DNA of 64,000 nucleotides, from NCBI RefSeq assembly GCF_000686705.1, contig NZ_JMLJ01000011.1, positions 1 through 64,000 of the forward strand, read 5' to 3'. A model generated the notes under the pieces. It ran no database searches, was not told the origin of the DNA, and was given only the letters and a program-made list of their open reading frames with translations. A program made the position numbers and the translations under genes. Within the stretch, counting starts at the first letter, position 1, and the number at the start of each line of letters is the position of its first letter. Shown here in pieces: positions 1 through 7,348 of this stretch. The stretch comes from Clostridium hydrogeniformans DSM 21757 (GTDB taxonomy: Bacteria > Bacillota > Clostridia > Clostridiales > Clostridiaceae).

Positions 1-50
1 TTTTGAAAATTTCTTTTAATATTTTTAAATGCTATATCAAATAAAGACAC
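1..50 (-). CDS. ABC transporter permease (BceB/FtsX-like), 5' end only
   Basis: Only the first 16 codons lie in the window. They start at a GTG (complement of 48-50) behind a strong GGAGGAA Shine-Dalgarno (57-65). The visible N-terminus, VSLFDIAFKNIKRNFQ, is typical of the cytoplasmic start of Bce-type permeases, which have ten membrane segments and a large extracellular loop. It follows the ATPase gene by about 20 bases on the same strand, the usual bceA-bceB order. The assignment rests on this short peptide and the context. The gene is cut by the window edge, not necessarily truncated. Confidence 0.7.
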   Translation of the reverse strand, partial: MSLFDIAFKNIKRNFQ

Positions 51-71
51 TTTAAATTCCTCCTTATCTTA

Positions 72-833
72 TTACATGTCTGCAACTGTATTTCCAAGTG
101 TAGATAGAACATCAAGTATCTTTTGGAAGAATTCTTTTCTTGATCCACCACGCACAAGTTCTGTGTATAAAGTACCATCTTTTATAAATAATATTCTCTT
201 GCAATAACTAGCAGCAAAAGCATCGTGAGTAACCATCATTATAGTTGCATTATCATTTTCATTTAAGTCGCTTAAGGTTTGAAGTATTTCAGCTGATGAC
301 TTGGAGTCAAGTGCTCCAGTTGGTTCATCTGCAAGTAATAGGGATGGCTTTGTTATAACAGCTCTTGCTATGGCAGCTCTTTGCTTTTGACCACCAGAAA
401 CCTCATAAGGGTATTTGTTTAATGTACCATCTATTCCGAACTTCTTAGATAAATCATTAACTCTTTTTTCTATTTCCTTATGATGAACCTTAGATAATGC
501 TAAAGGTAGTACTATATTTTCTTTTATAGTTAAAGTATTTAGTAGATTATAATCTTGGAATATAAAACCTAATTTATTTCTTCTAAAAGAAGAAAGTTTA
601 TCTTCATTCATTTTTGTAATATCATCTCCAGCTATTATAGCGCTTCCAGAGCTTGGAGTATCTATAGTTGATATTATGTTAAGTAATGTGGTTTTACCTG
701 CACCAGAAGGTCCCATTATACCTATAAATTCTCCTTCTTCTATTTCAAGGTTTATATCTTGAAGAGCAGTGTAATTAACTCCCTTTGATGCATACACCTT
801 TTTTAAGTTTTTAGCAACTAATACATTATTCAT
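72..833 (-). CDS. ABC transporter ATP-binding protein, BceA type
   Basis: This is the 253-residue ATPase of a peptide-antibiotic sensing/detoxification ABC transporter, acting on the inner face of the membrane with the permease that begins just downstream. Visible motifs are Walker A GPSGAGKT (41-48), Q-loop Gln93, signature SGGQKQ (146-151), Walker B LLLADEP (165-171) and H-loop His203. The length fits the MacB/BceA branch, and TGALD after Walker B is typical of it. It starts at ATG behind AGGAGG. It lies downstream of a Bce-type kinase and regulator but is separated from them by a terminator, so it probably has its own inducible promoter. The substrate (bacitracin, lantibiotic or other) cannot be read from the sequence. 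Confidence 0.9.
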   Translation of the reverse strand: MNNVLVAKNLKKVYASKGVNYTALQDINLEIEEGEFIGIMGPSGAGKTTLLNIISTIDTPSSGSAIIAGDDITKMNEDKLSSFRRNKLGFIFQDYNLLNTLTIKENIVLPLALSKVHHKEIEKRVNDLSKKFGIDGTLNKYPYEVSGGQKQRAAIARAVITKPSLLLADEPTGALDSKSSAEILQTLSDLNENDNATIMMVTHDAFAASYCKRILFIKDGTLYTELVRGGSRKEFFQKILDVLSTLGNTVADM

Positions 834-963
834 GTTAATATCCTCCTGTATGTAAAGTCATTTTCTTTTTAATTCATAATCTATTCCGTAACTTACAATA
901 TTTATTCTATAATATTTTGTAATAAGTAACCATTTATCTACATAACAAAAGATTAAAGGAAAC

Positions 964-977
964 TTACATTTTTGTAA
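964..977. promoter_or_regulatory. Candidate BceR-type operator (TTACA-N4-TGTAA)
   Basis: TTACATTTTTGTAA is a perfect dyad, TTACA-N4-TGTAA, about 130 bases upstream of the ATPase start and just after the kinase terminator. A second looser dyad, TTACAATATT/AATATTTTGTAA, lies closer to the gene (about 892-930). Regulators of this family bind short inverted repeats upstream of the transporter genes they control, so these are the natural targets of the adjacent regulator. Assignment is by position and symmetry only. Confidence 0.4.
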
Positions 978-987
978 TATTAAAATG

Positions 988-1027
988 AAAAAACTGTTTT
1001 AATAGTTTAACACCATTAAAACAGTTT
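988..1027 (-). terminator. Rho-independent terminator after the sensor kinase
   Basis: The 13-base arms 991-1003 and 1015-1027 are complementary, with an A-run on the plus strand at 988-993 that gives a U-run on the minus-strand transcript. It ends the regulator/kinase transcript before the ATPase gene. Confidence 0.85.
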
Positions 1028-1033
1028 AATACT

Positions 1034-2068
1034 TTAGGACTTAGCTATAGTTAGGTGGTCGCTTAAGGTAGGGAAGTGTAGGGTTACCTTTGTATATTCA
1101 TTAAATACAGAATCTATTGATATATCATGCCCTAGCTTATTACACATCTTTTTTGCAAGGTATAATCCCATACCTGTAGATTTATTAAACAATCTACCAT
1201 TGTATCCAGTGAAACCTTTATTAAATACTCGTGATAAATCTTCTTCTTTAATACCTACTCCATTATCTTTTATTATAAGTCTTAACTCCATATTATCTTT
1301 TTCACAGTAAATTTCTATCTTTCCGCTATTTTTAGTGTATTTTAAAGAGTTCTGTATAACTTGGTTTATAATAAATAAAAGCCACTTTTTATCTGTAAGC
1401 ACAGAGAATTCAGTATCATGCATATCCATACCTATTCGTTTACTTATAAAGGATTTAACATTTCTTTTTATAATTTCATTTAATACTTTAGGAATCTCTG
1501 TTTCATACAGAAGATAATCTTTTGAAAAGTCATCTATTTTTGAATAGTATAAGGATTGCTCTACATAGTTATCTATCTTATTGAGTTCTTCCTCTATACT
1601 ATCTAAAACTTCATCTAACTCTTTTCCTTCGCTGTTTTGTATTATTAATCTAGATACAGCTATAGGGGTTTTAATTTCATGAACCCAAGAAGTTACGAAC
1701 TCCATGTTTTCAATTTTATCAAGATATAAGTTTTCAAATTTTAATTGATTATCTTTTTCTATTTTCCTTAATATTTTAGAAAATAATTCATGTTCGTTTG
1801 TTAAAGGCTTTGGAATTGCCTCATATATATTTTCTTCATGAGTATTTAGAATATCATTTAAATTTTTAAAGTATTTAATCTTTAATATATAATCAAAAAT
1901 TAAAACCATTAAAAGAAGTATATATGATACTAAATTTATATATAAAATATTAGAAAGGGATACCCTCATTGTTCCATCTAAATATACTACTAAGGAAATA
2001 AAGGAAACTATAAATATAAAAAATATCATATAAGGCTTTTTATCCCTTAAAAAAGATATTAAATTCAT
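1034..2068 (-). CDS. Sensor histidine kinase, BceS type (intramembrane-sensing)
   Basis: This 344-residue membrane kinase has two N-terminal transmembrane segments (about 13-30 and 42-63) with almost no extracellular loop. That is the hallmark of kinases that sense antibiotic flux through a partner BceAB transporter. The catalytic core has the phospho-accepting His130 in SWVHEIKTP, Asn240 in the N box, DNGVGI (268-273) and a TGMGLYL G2 box (298-304). Its start overlaps the regulator's stop codon by one base (TAATG), so the two are translationally coupled. It should phosphorylate the regulator encoded just upstream, which would then induce the transporter genes. Confidence 0.9.
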   Translation of the reverse strand: MNLISFLRDKKPYMIFFIFIVSFISLVVYLDGTMRVSLSNILYINLVSYILLLMVLIFDYILKIKYFKNLNDILNTHEENIYEAIPKPLTNEHELFSKILRKIEKDNQLKFENLYLDKIENMEFVTSWVHEIKTPIAVSRLIIQNSEGKELDEVLDSIEEELNKIDNYVEQSLYYSKIDDFSKDYLLYETEIPKVLNEIIKRNVKSFISKRIGMDMHDTEFSVLTDKKWLLFIINQVIQNSLKYTKNSGKIEIYCEKDNMELRLIIKDNGVGIKEEDLSRVFNKGFTGYNGRLFNKSTGMGLYLAKKMCNKLGHDISIDSVFNEYTKVTLHFPTLSDHLTIAKS

Positions 2069-2739
2069 TATATTATGTAACCTTGACCTTTCTTAGTAAC
2101 TATAAAATCACCTAAACCAACATCAGAAAGCTTTTTTCTAAGCCTATTAATATTTACAGTTAAAGTGTTATCATCAACAAAGCTCTCATCTTCCCAAAGG
2201 CTCCTCATAATTTTATCACGACTAATAACCTTACCGTTGTTTTTCATAAGTATATAAAGAATCTTAAATTCATTTTTAGTTAACTCTACTTTATCATCGT
2301 TAAATATAAGGTTAGCATCTTTTAAGTTAAGGATTGCTCCATTATGTTCTATAACATCAGATTCCACATTAGCATAGGAATAAGTTCTTCTTACAATAGC
2401 TTGTATTTTAGCCATTAAAACATCTAAGGAAAATGGTTTTTGAATAAAGTCATCTCCACCCATATTCATTGCCATTATAATATCCATATTTGTATTTCTA
2501 GAAGATAGGAATATTATAGGAACTTTAGAGATTTCTCTTATTTTATTACACCAATAGAATCCATCAAAATATGGTAGGTTTATATCAAGTAAAACTAAGT
2601 GAGGATTATATTCTATAAAAACATTAAGGGTTTCACTAAAGTCTTCTACATATTTTCCCTCATAACCCCATTTTGTTATATTCTCAAGAATTATTTCTCT
2701 TATTTTTGGATCATCTTCCACTATTAGAATTTTAAACAT
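2068..2739 (-). CDS. Response regulator, OmpR/BceR family
   Basis: This 223-residue two-component regulator has an N-terminal receiver domain with acidic pocket Asp9/Asp10, phosphorylation site Asp52 in LVLLDINLP and conserved Lys101. It is followed by an OmpR-type winged-helix DNA-binding domain (about 125-223) ending in the usual KGQGY wing. It starts at ATG with GAGAGGTG upstream. It is the first gene of the regulator-kinase pair. Its leader of about 200 bases contains one copy of the repeated structured element (2768-2905), so expression may be controlled at the RNA level as well as by its kinase. Confidence 0.92.
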   Translation of the reverse strand: MFKILIVEDDPKIREIILENITKWGYEGKYVEDFSETLNVFIEYNPHLVLLDINLPYFDGFYWCNKIREISKVPIIFLSSRNTNMDIIMAMNMGGDDFIQKPFSLDVLMAKIQAIVRRTYSYANVESDVIEHNGAILNLKDANLIFNDDKVELTKNEFKILYILMKNNGKVISRDKIMRSLWEDESFVDDNTLTVNINRLRKKLSDVGLGDFIVTKKGQGYII

Positions 2740-2767
2740 GAAGGCACCTCTCTTTAAATAAAATATT

Positions 2768-2905
2768 CATCTTATGGCTATAAGCTTTAATACCACCATA
2801 CTCTTAAAAGGTGAGGGATATAATTTGCTACGGCCCTAGATTAATTCATCTAACCTTCATATGTTGGAAAGAACATCATATGAAGAAAGATTCGTTCTAT
2901 AAGTT
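2768..2905. ncRNA. Structured RNA-like element, copy 1
   Basis: This segment aligns over its whole length with 57936-58075. Visible structure: a 5-bp hairpin TAGAT/ATCTA (2837-2841/2848-2852); a 9-bp hairpin CTTCATATG/CATATGAAG (2855-2863/2877-2885) whose loop carries GGAAAGAAC; and GTTCT (2894-2898), able to pair with AGAAC (2870-2874) in that loop as a pseudoknot. A block around TTGCTACG (2825-2832) is almost unchanged between copies. Strand is uncertain. For minus: a TTGATT-16-TATACT promoter just upstream and the regulator gene 29 bases downstream, which suggests a cis-acting leader. I do not recognise the family. Confidence 0.55.
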
Positions 2906-2939
2906 AATATTAAGGAAAAGAACTATAATATTCAACCCT

Positions 2940-2967
2940 AGTATAGATTATTATACCTTTTAATCAA
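2940..2967 (-). promoter_or_regulatory. Putative promoter of the regulator/kinase operon
   Basis: On the minus strand TTGATT (2962-2967) is followed after 16 bases by TATACT (2940-2945). It would start a transcript near 2933, just before structured element copy 1 and about 195 bases before the regulator's start codon. It lies downstream of the terminator of the preceding minus-strand gene. Confidence 0.5.
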
Positions 2968-3002
2968 TAGTTTTACACTGAGTTAATAATTATTTGCACA
3001 AA

Positions 3003-3037
3003 AATAAGGAGAAAGAGTCATGCTCTATCCCCTTATT
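3003..3037 (-). terminator. Terminator after the transglycosylase-like gene
   Basis: AATAAGG (3003-3009) pairs with CCTTATT (3031-3037), with further pairing of the GGATAGAG/CTCTTTCT segments inside. The minus-strand transcript ends in TTATTTTT. This separates 3052-3537 from the two-component operon. Confidence 0.75.
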
Positions 3038-3051
3038 ATATATAAGTGCTT

Positions 3052-3537
3052 TTATACAAGTCTAAAATGAAATATTCTATACCATGCTTTGCATCTTAAA
3101 ATATGGTTAGAATAGTTATCTATCTCATTTTTAGATTTATCTTTATTTCTAATTATAAAGGGTTTTATACTTTCCGTAAGATTTATCCCGCTTTCTCCTT
3201 TGGATAAAAGATATGCAGTCATTTCTATACCAATTTTAGGATCAGCTATATCTTCAGGTTTAAAATCTTTTAACTTCATTTCTTTAGATAATTTTAAAGC
3301 TACCTCATCAGTAACTTTTGGGATGCCATTAAGTCTTGAAGAATCATATTCATTATCTCTATAAGTAGATTCTTCATGAACCAATGAAGCTAGAATATAA
3401 GGATCTACCTTATATTTAGATGAATATTGTTTTACGTAATCTTTATATTTTAATGGATATAAGACTTTACTACCAATAGTAAAGGTTATTCCAACCACTA
3501 ATAATATTATAAATATTGATGTAAAAATCTTTCTCAT
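3052..3537 (-). CDS. Membrane-anchored lytic-transglycosylase-like (SLT fold) protein
   Basis: The protein is 161 residues from the ATG at 3537, which has GGAGG seven bases upstream. A start seven codons earlier is possible but lacks a good site. An N-terminal hydrophobic segment (about 4-22) would anchor it outside the membrane. YKVDPYILASLVHEEST then matches the start of soluble-lytic-transglycosylase domains, with the catalytic Glu in HEES. The GLMQ-type motif usual downstream is degenerate here (SSRLNGIPKVT). If active it would cleave peptidoglycan glycan strands during wall turnover, but the weak second motif leaves activity uncertain. Confidence 0.7.
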   Translation of the reverse strand: MRKIFTSIFIILLVVGITFTIGSKVLYPLKYKDYVKQYSSKYKVDPYILASLVHEESTYRDNEYDSSRLNGIPKVTDEVALKLSKEMKLKDFKPEDIADPKIGIEMTAYLLSKGESGINLTESIKPFIIRNKDKSKNEIDNYSNHILRCKAWYRIFHFRLV

Positions 3538-3728
3538 ACCCAAGCCTCCATAAATCAAATTACATATCTATTTTAAGGCTATTGTATATGGTGAACCATA
3601 GTTAAAGCTTACAATAAAAAGTTTAATCTAACGAAATTGTAACATTAGATAAAAATTAAAAATATCAGATTAAAGGATAAGATAGATTTAAGAGTTTAAA
3701 GTTAAGATATGAATAAACTTTAAGAGTT

Positions 3729-3763
3729 AACTTAATACTAAATGTGATTAAGAGTATTAAGTT
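3729..3763 (+). promoter_or_regulatory. 11-bp inverted repeat next to the SDR Shine-Dalgarno
   Basis: AACTTAATACT (3729-3739) and AGTATTAAGTT (3753-3763) are perfect complements, and the second arm touches the GAGGTG ribosome site of the next gene. It could be an operator or an RNA hairpin limiting ribosome access. There is no U-run, so it is not an ordinary terminator. Confidence 0.45.
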
Positions 3764-3776
3764 AGAGGTGATAATA

Positions 3777-4643
3777 TTGAGTAATGATTTTCCAAAAGTT
3801 TTTCCACCACAGCACCAAAATGTACATCCAGGTATAGAAAAGGAAATGAACCCTCGTCCTATATTCCAAAAAAGTGGATATATAGATGGTGGTAATAGGC
3901 TAAAGGATAAGATAGCTATAATTACAGGAGGCGACAGTGGAATCGGAAGAGCTGTAGCATTAGCCTATGTAAAGGAAGGAGCAAAGGTTTCCATTGTTTA
4001 TTTTAACGAAGATGAGGATGCAAATGAAACCAAAAAGCTTATAGAAGAGATAGGAGGAAGCTGTATTCTTTTAAAAGGTGATGTAGGAGATGAAAGCTTT
4101 TGTATTAATGTAGTAAAGGATACTGTAGATAAATATGGAAAGCTAGATATAGTTGTAAATAATGCAGGGGTACAATATGAGAGTAACACTTTAGAAGAGA
4201 TAACCACTGAGCAGCTACATAAAACTTTTAATACTAATATATTTAGTATGTTTTATTTAACCAAGGCAGCACTTCCTCATTTAAGAGAGGGTTGTTCTAT
4301 AATAAATACTTCCTCTGTAACAGCTTATAAGGGTCATGAAACTTTAATAGACTATTCTTCAACTAAGGGAGCAATAACTACATTCACAAGATCCTTATCA
4401 ATGAATTTAGCTAAAAGAGGAATAAGAGTCAATGCTGTGGCGCCAGGACCTATATGGACACCACTTATTCCTTCAAGCTTTAAACAAGATAAAGTAGCTA
4501 AGTTTGGAGCTGATACACCTCTTCAGAGAGCAGGACAGCCAGTAGAGGTAGCTGGAGCCTATGTGTTTTTAGCATCAAAGGAAGCCTCTTATATAACAGG
4601 TCAAACCATACATGTAAATGGGGGAGAGATAGTTAACGGATAA
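3777..4643 (+). CDS. SDR-family oxidoreductase (general-stress YdaD/YhdF-like)
   Basis: This is a NAD(P)-dependent short-chain dehydrogenase of 288 residues. I place the start at TTG 3777, six bases after GAGGTG, because the family begins with an extended head rich in Pro and His ([11 protein letters not shown]) that follows directly; the ATG at 3744 has no ribosome site. Further on are the cofactor motif [14 protein letters not shown], the catalytic Tyr/Lys pair in YSSTKGA, and [11 protein letters not shown]. It matches the Bacillus general-stress reductases YdaD/YhdF/YhxD in head and length. The substrate is unknown. It appears to be a single-gene transcript. Confidence 0.88.
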   Translation: MSNDFPKVFPPQHQNVHPGIEKEMNPRPIFQKSGYIDGGNRLKDKIAIITGGDSGIGRAVALAYVKEGAKVSIVYFNEDEDANETKKLIEEIGGSCILLKGDVGDESFCINVVKDTVDKYGKLDIVVNNAGVQYESNTLEEITTEQLHKTFNTNIFSMFYLTKAALPHLREGCSIINTSSVTAYKGHETLIDYSSTKGAITTFTRSLSMNLAKRGIRVNAVAPGPIWTPLIPSSFKQDKVAKFGADTPLQRAGQPVEVAGAYVFLASKEASYITGQTIHVNGGEIVNG

Positions 4644-4744
4644 CTTAATGTAATTTATAAAATTTATCCTATGTTTATAGAACTTTAAATATTTTAATTT
4701 TCAAGAGAAAAATAAGAGTAAATAGACATGGGATAAGTTTTATT

Positions 4745-4790
4745 TTATACATGTACAAGCTCTTTAGAATATAAGTTTGTACATGTATAA
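4745..4790. repeat. Perfect 14-bp inverted repeat built on ACATGT
   Basis: TTATACATGTACAA (4745-4758) and TTGTACATGTATAA (4777-4790) are exact reverse complements separated by 18 bases. Each arm is itself nearly palindromic around ACATGT. The arrangement looks like two operator half-sites about three helical turns apart, or a strong RNA hairpin. It lies between the SDR gene and the small zinc-ribbon gene and has no U-run on either side. Confidence 0.6.
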
Positions 4791-4921
4791 GGTTATGTAA
4801 ATAAAAAGTTTTTTATAATGCCCATAATTAGAGCCTTAAAACATATTTTAGGAATAAAACCACAAGTATAAAAATATATTATATAGAAGAATATAGGTTT
4901 TTAATAAAAGGGGGAGAGAAA

Positions 4922-5098
4922 ATGGGAAAACAATATAGAGGAAAATTACTTTGGAAGTTACCATCTAGGGGGAGAGGTACATGCCCTGTGTGTAAAACTA
5001 CAAGGATTAAAGTCTTATATGAACTAATACTAGGAAATGGTAATAAAATAAAGGTATGTAAGAGATGCAAGGGAAAGAAAGTTGAAAGCTTAGACTAA
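4922..5098 (+). CDS. Small zinc-ribbon protein (58 residues)
   Basis: This short basic protein starts at ATG 4922 behind an excellent GGGGGAGAG site. Two cysteine pairs, CPVC (Cys21/Cys24) and CKRC (Cys46/Cys49), form a typical zinc-ribbon or ribosomal-protein-like knuckle. The rest is Lys/Arg rich, suggesting nucleic-acid or ribosome binding. No family name comes to mind. The gene stands alone between the ACATGT inverted repeat and a bidirectional terminator. Coding status is supported by the ribosome site and the paired cysteines; function is unknown. Confidence 0.75.
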   Translation: MGKQYRGKLLWKLPSRGRGTCPVCKTTRIKVLYELILGNGNKIKVCKRCKGKKVESLD

Positions 5099-5270
5099 AT
5101 ATTAGAGTTTATAAAAAATCAAAATTCAATTAATATGGAAGCTTTATTTAAGTTCAATTTTAGAAAAGTAAGTCTTAGGATTTTATAATTGATATTCATA
5201 GAATTTATTTGGGGATGGGATTATAAAGTTTTAGGATAAGTATATAATGAAGTAATTTTAATACCTAAAT

Positions 5271-5310
5271 AAAACCCAGGTTAAGGATAGATTTCTTAAC
5301 CTGGGTTTTT
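5271..5310. terminator. Bidirectional terminator
   Basis: AAACCCAGGTTAAG is followed nine bases later by its exact complement and a T-run; the A-run on the other side serves the opposite strand. It sits between the small zinc-ribbon gene and the convergent symporter gene. The flanks (5099-5270 and 5311-5430) hold nothing else I can identify. Confidence 0.9.
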
Positions 5311-5430
5311 CATTATAATCAATAATTATAGTACTTATAAATCTAATGATTGTTATAAATACTTATAGGTATTCTCATTTATATAAAACGTAAATTAAGT
5401 AAAAGTTCATATAAATTAAGCAGTATTTTC

Positions 5431-6822
5431 TTACCAACATTCCACATCTTCTATATTAGGTATACTATCTTTTGTAAATACAGGATCTAATCCTTTATTT
5501 TTTTGATCAGAATAATGTTTAAGGGCATTAAAAGCTATAGGACATAATTTAGCAATAGCTATTAAGTTTATTATTGCCATAAGTCCCATGAATATGTCTG
5601 CAAATGTCCAAACCACACTAAGATCCACTATAGAACCTGCAAACACCATAGCGATAACAGTAATCCTATATAATGTAAGCCAAATTTTTTTTCCGTTCAT
5701 AAACTCTATATTTGTTTCTCCATAATAGTAGTTTCCAATTATAGAACTAAAAGCAAATAATAGAATGCATATGGCTATAAAGATATTTCCAAAGGAGCCA
5801 ATTTGGGAGCTTAAAGAAGCCTGAGTCAATTGGATACCTACTAAATCTGTAGTTGAATAAATATCAGAAGATAATATAAGTAATGCTGTTGCTGTACATA
5901 TAAGGAGCGTGTCAGTAAACACTCCAAGAGTTTGAATTAATCCTTGTTTTACAGGGTGGGTTACATGAGCAGCAGCGGCTGCATTTGGTGCACTTCCCAT
6001 ACCGGCCTCATTAGAAAATAAACCTCTTTTAACTCCCATTAAAACAGCATATCCTAAACCACCACCAACTGTTTGTTTAAAGCCAAATGCATTTTCTACT
6101 ATAAGTAATATAGTATTTGGAATAATTGATATATTTTTTAATAATACAAATAATACTATTAAAAGATATAGTACAGCCATTATAGGTACTAAAACTTCAG
6201 AAGCCTTAGCAATTCTTTTTACTCCACCAAATATTATAAAAGAAGTAAGAGCAGCTAGTACTAAGCCAATTACAACCTTATTAAGTCCAAAGGCCTCATT
6301 AAAGGCTAAGGTTATGGTATTTGATTGAACAGAGTTAAAAGCAAGACCAAAACATATGGTTATAAGAATAGAAAATACTATTCCCATGAATCTATTATTA
6401 AGTCCTTTTTCTATATAATAGGCAGGACCTCCTCTAAACTCTTTTCCATCTTTTATTTTATATATTTGAGCTAAAGTACTTTCTACAAAGCTAGAAGCAC
6501 CACCTATAAGAGCTATAACCCACATCCAAAATACAGCTCCAGGCCCACCAATAGATATTGCTATGGCAACACCAGCTAAGTTTCCAGTACCAACTCTTGA
6601 AGCAGTACTTATACAGAAGGCTTGAAAAGAAGATATACCGTGAGTATGCTCATTATCCTTTGATTTTATAGCTCCTTCTCCAAGAAGTTTAAACATGTGT
6701 TTTAAGTATCTAACTTGAATAAATTTTGTTTTAAATGAGAAAAATAATCCGATACAAAGAAGCATGGCTATAAGTATATAAGTCCATAAAAAATCATTAA
6801 ATATATTTAACAAATTTAACAA
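5431..6822 (-). CDS. Alanine/glycine:cation symporter (AGCS family)
   Basis: A 463-residue polytopic membrane protein with about ten or eleven hydrophobic segments, importing alanine or glycine with Na+ or H+. Diagnostic stretches are the GTGNLAGVA block near residue 78, FRGGPAYYIEKGL, and GVKRGLFSNEAGMGSAPN with following AAAAA, all characteristic of AGCS/DagA transporters. Translation probably starts at TTG 6822, nine bases after GGAGG; a second TTG lies in the same short TTGTTAAAT repeat. A strong promoter lies about 40 bases upstream. No glycine riboswitch is visible, although this family often has one in Firmicutes. Confidence 0.93.
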   Translation of the reverse strand: MLNLLNIFNDFLWTYILIAMLLCIGLFFSFKTKFIQVRYLKHMFKLLGEGAIKSKDNEHTHGISSFQAFCISTASRVGTGNLAGVAIAISIGGPGAVFWMWVIALIGGASSFVESTLAQIYKIKDGKEFRGGPAYYIEKGLNNRFMGIVFSILITICFGLAFNSVQSNTITLAFNEAFGLNKVVIGLVLAALTSFIIFGGVKRIAKASEVLVPIMAVLYLLIVLFVLLKNISIIPNTILLIVENAFGFKQTVGGGLGYAVLMGVKRGLFSNEAGMGSAPNAAAAAHVTHPVKQGLIQTLGVFTDTLLICTATALLILSSDIYSTTDLVGIQLTQASLSSQIGSFGNIFIAICILLFAFSSIIGNYYYGETNIEFMNGKKIWLTLYRITVIAMVFAGSIVDLSVVWTFADIFMGLMAIINLIAIAKLCPIAFNALKHYSDQKNKGLDPVFTKDSIPNIEDVECW

Positions 6823-6863
6823 ATTTAATAACCTCCATTAAATAAATTTCTAATTTAATAGAA

Positions 6864-6892
6864 ATTGTATATTAAAAGTCGAAATATGTCAA
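6864..6892 (-). promoter_or_regulatory. Promoter of the AGCS symporter gene
   Basis: On the minus strand TTGACA (6887-6892) is followed by a 17-base spacer and TACAAT (6864-6869). This gives a leader of roughly 35 bases before the TTG start. Confidence 0.75.
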
Positions 6893-7069
6893 TTGATTTA
6901 ATATTTTGACTTTTAAAGGGAATACTATTACTACACATACATCAAAAGTTTAACTATATTATATAAACATTTACAAAGATAAAAAATGAATAAATAACCA
7001 TTAAATTATTTAATTTTTCCAAAATAAAAACATAGATATTTAATCTTAAAATAAAAATAATTTTTTTTC

Positions 7070-7098
7070 TTGACAGGAGAGATATTATTAATTAAAAT
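7070..7098 (+). promoter_or_regulatory. Promoter of carAB
   Basis: A consensus TTGACA (7070-7075), a 17-base spacer and TAAAAT (7093-7098) predict transcription from about 7105. This leaves a leader of roughly 240 bases before carA. Confidence 0.8.
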
Positions 7099-7140
7099 CG
7101 TATGTAATAATTAAATTTAAGTTTTAAATCATTACGTACT

Positions 7141-7330
7141 TTAAATTGGTCCCGTGAGACCAGAAAGGGGTATAGGATATGTATAAGTTTTTTTGTCGTA
7201 CAATAAAAGTGAATAATTTTGACGCGGATTTAGTTAATGGACTAAATTCATTTAACGTTGCTAAAATAGATTTTTATAAGGGTAGTAGAGGAATTGTCTC
7301 AAAGAGAATTCCTCTACTACCATTTTTAAT
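7141..7330 (+). promoter_or_regulatory. PyrR-type pyrimidine attenuator in the carAB leader
   Basis: TGGTC-CCGTGA-GACCA (about 7147-7162), followed by AGAAAGGGG, matches the UCCNGUGAG-type binding loop recognised by PyrR bound to UMP. Downstream, 15-base arms 7281-7295 and 7307-7321 form a strong hairpin followed by ATTTTTAATTT, which works as the terminator. In the known mechanism high UMP lets PyrR stabilise the upstream hairpin and allows termination before the pyrimidine genes. I did not identify the antiterminator fold. Confidence 0.7.
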
Positions 7331-7334
7331 TTAA
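7179..7334 (+). CDS. Possible 51-codon leader ORF within the carAB attenuator
   Basis: ATG 7179 follows AAAGGGG by eight bases and opens a 51-codon frame that ends at TAA 7332-7334, inside the carA Shine-Dalgarno region. It begins MYKFFCRTIK and runs through the terminator hairpin, so translating ribosomes would disturb the terminator. Such a run without a stop is uncommon in DNA this AT-rich, but chance is not excluded. The peptide resembles nothing I know. The ribosome site immediately follows the PyrR-like hairpin, so PyrR could in principle gate its translation. Confidence 0.4.
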   Translation: MYKFFCRTIKVNNFDADLVNGLNSFNVAKIDFYKGSRGIVSKRIPLLPFLI

Positions 7335-7348
7335 GGAGGGGTATATCA

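Noticed and set aside
6823-6863. Glycine riboswitch expected before an AGCS symporter
   Set aside because: The promoter leaves only a leader of about 35 bases and no tandem aptamer sequence is present.
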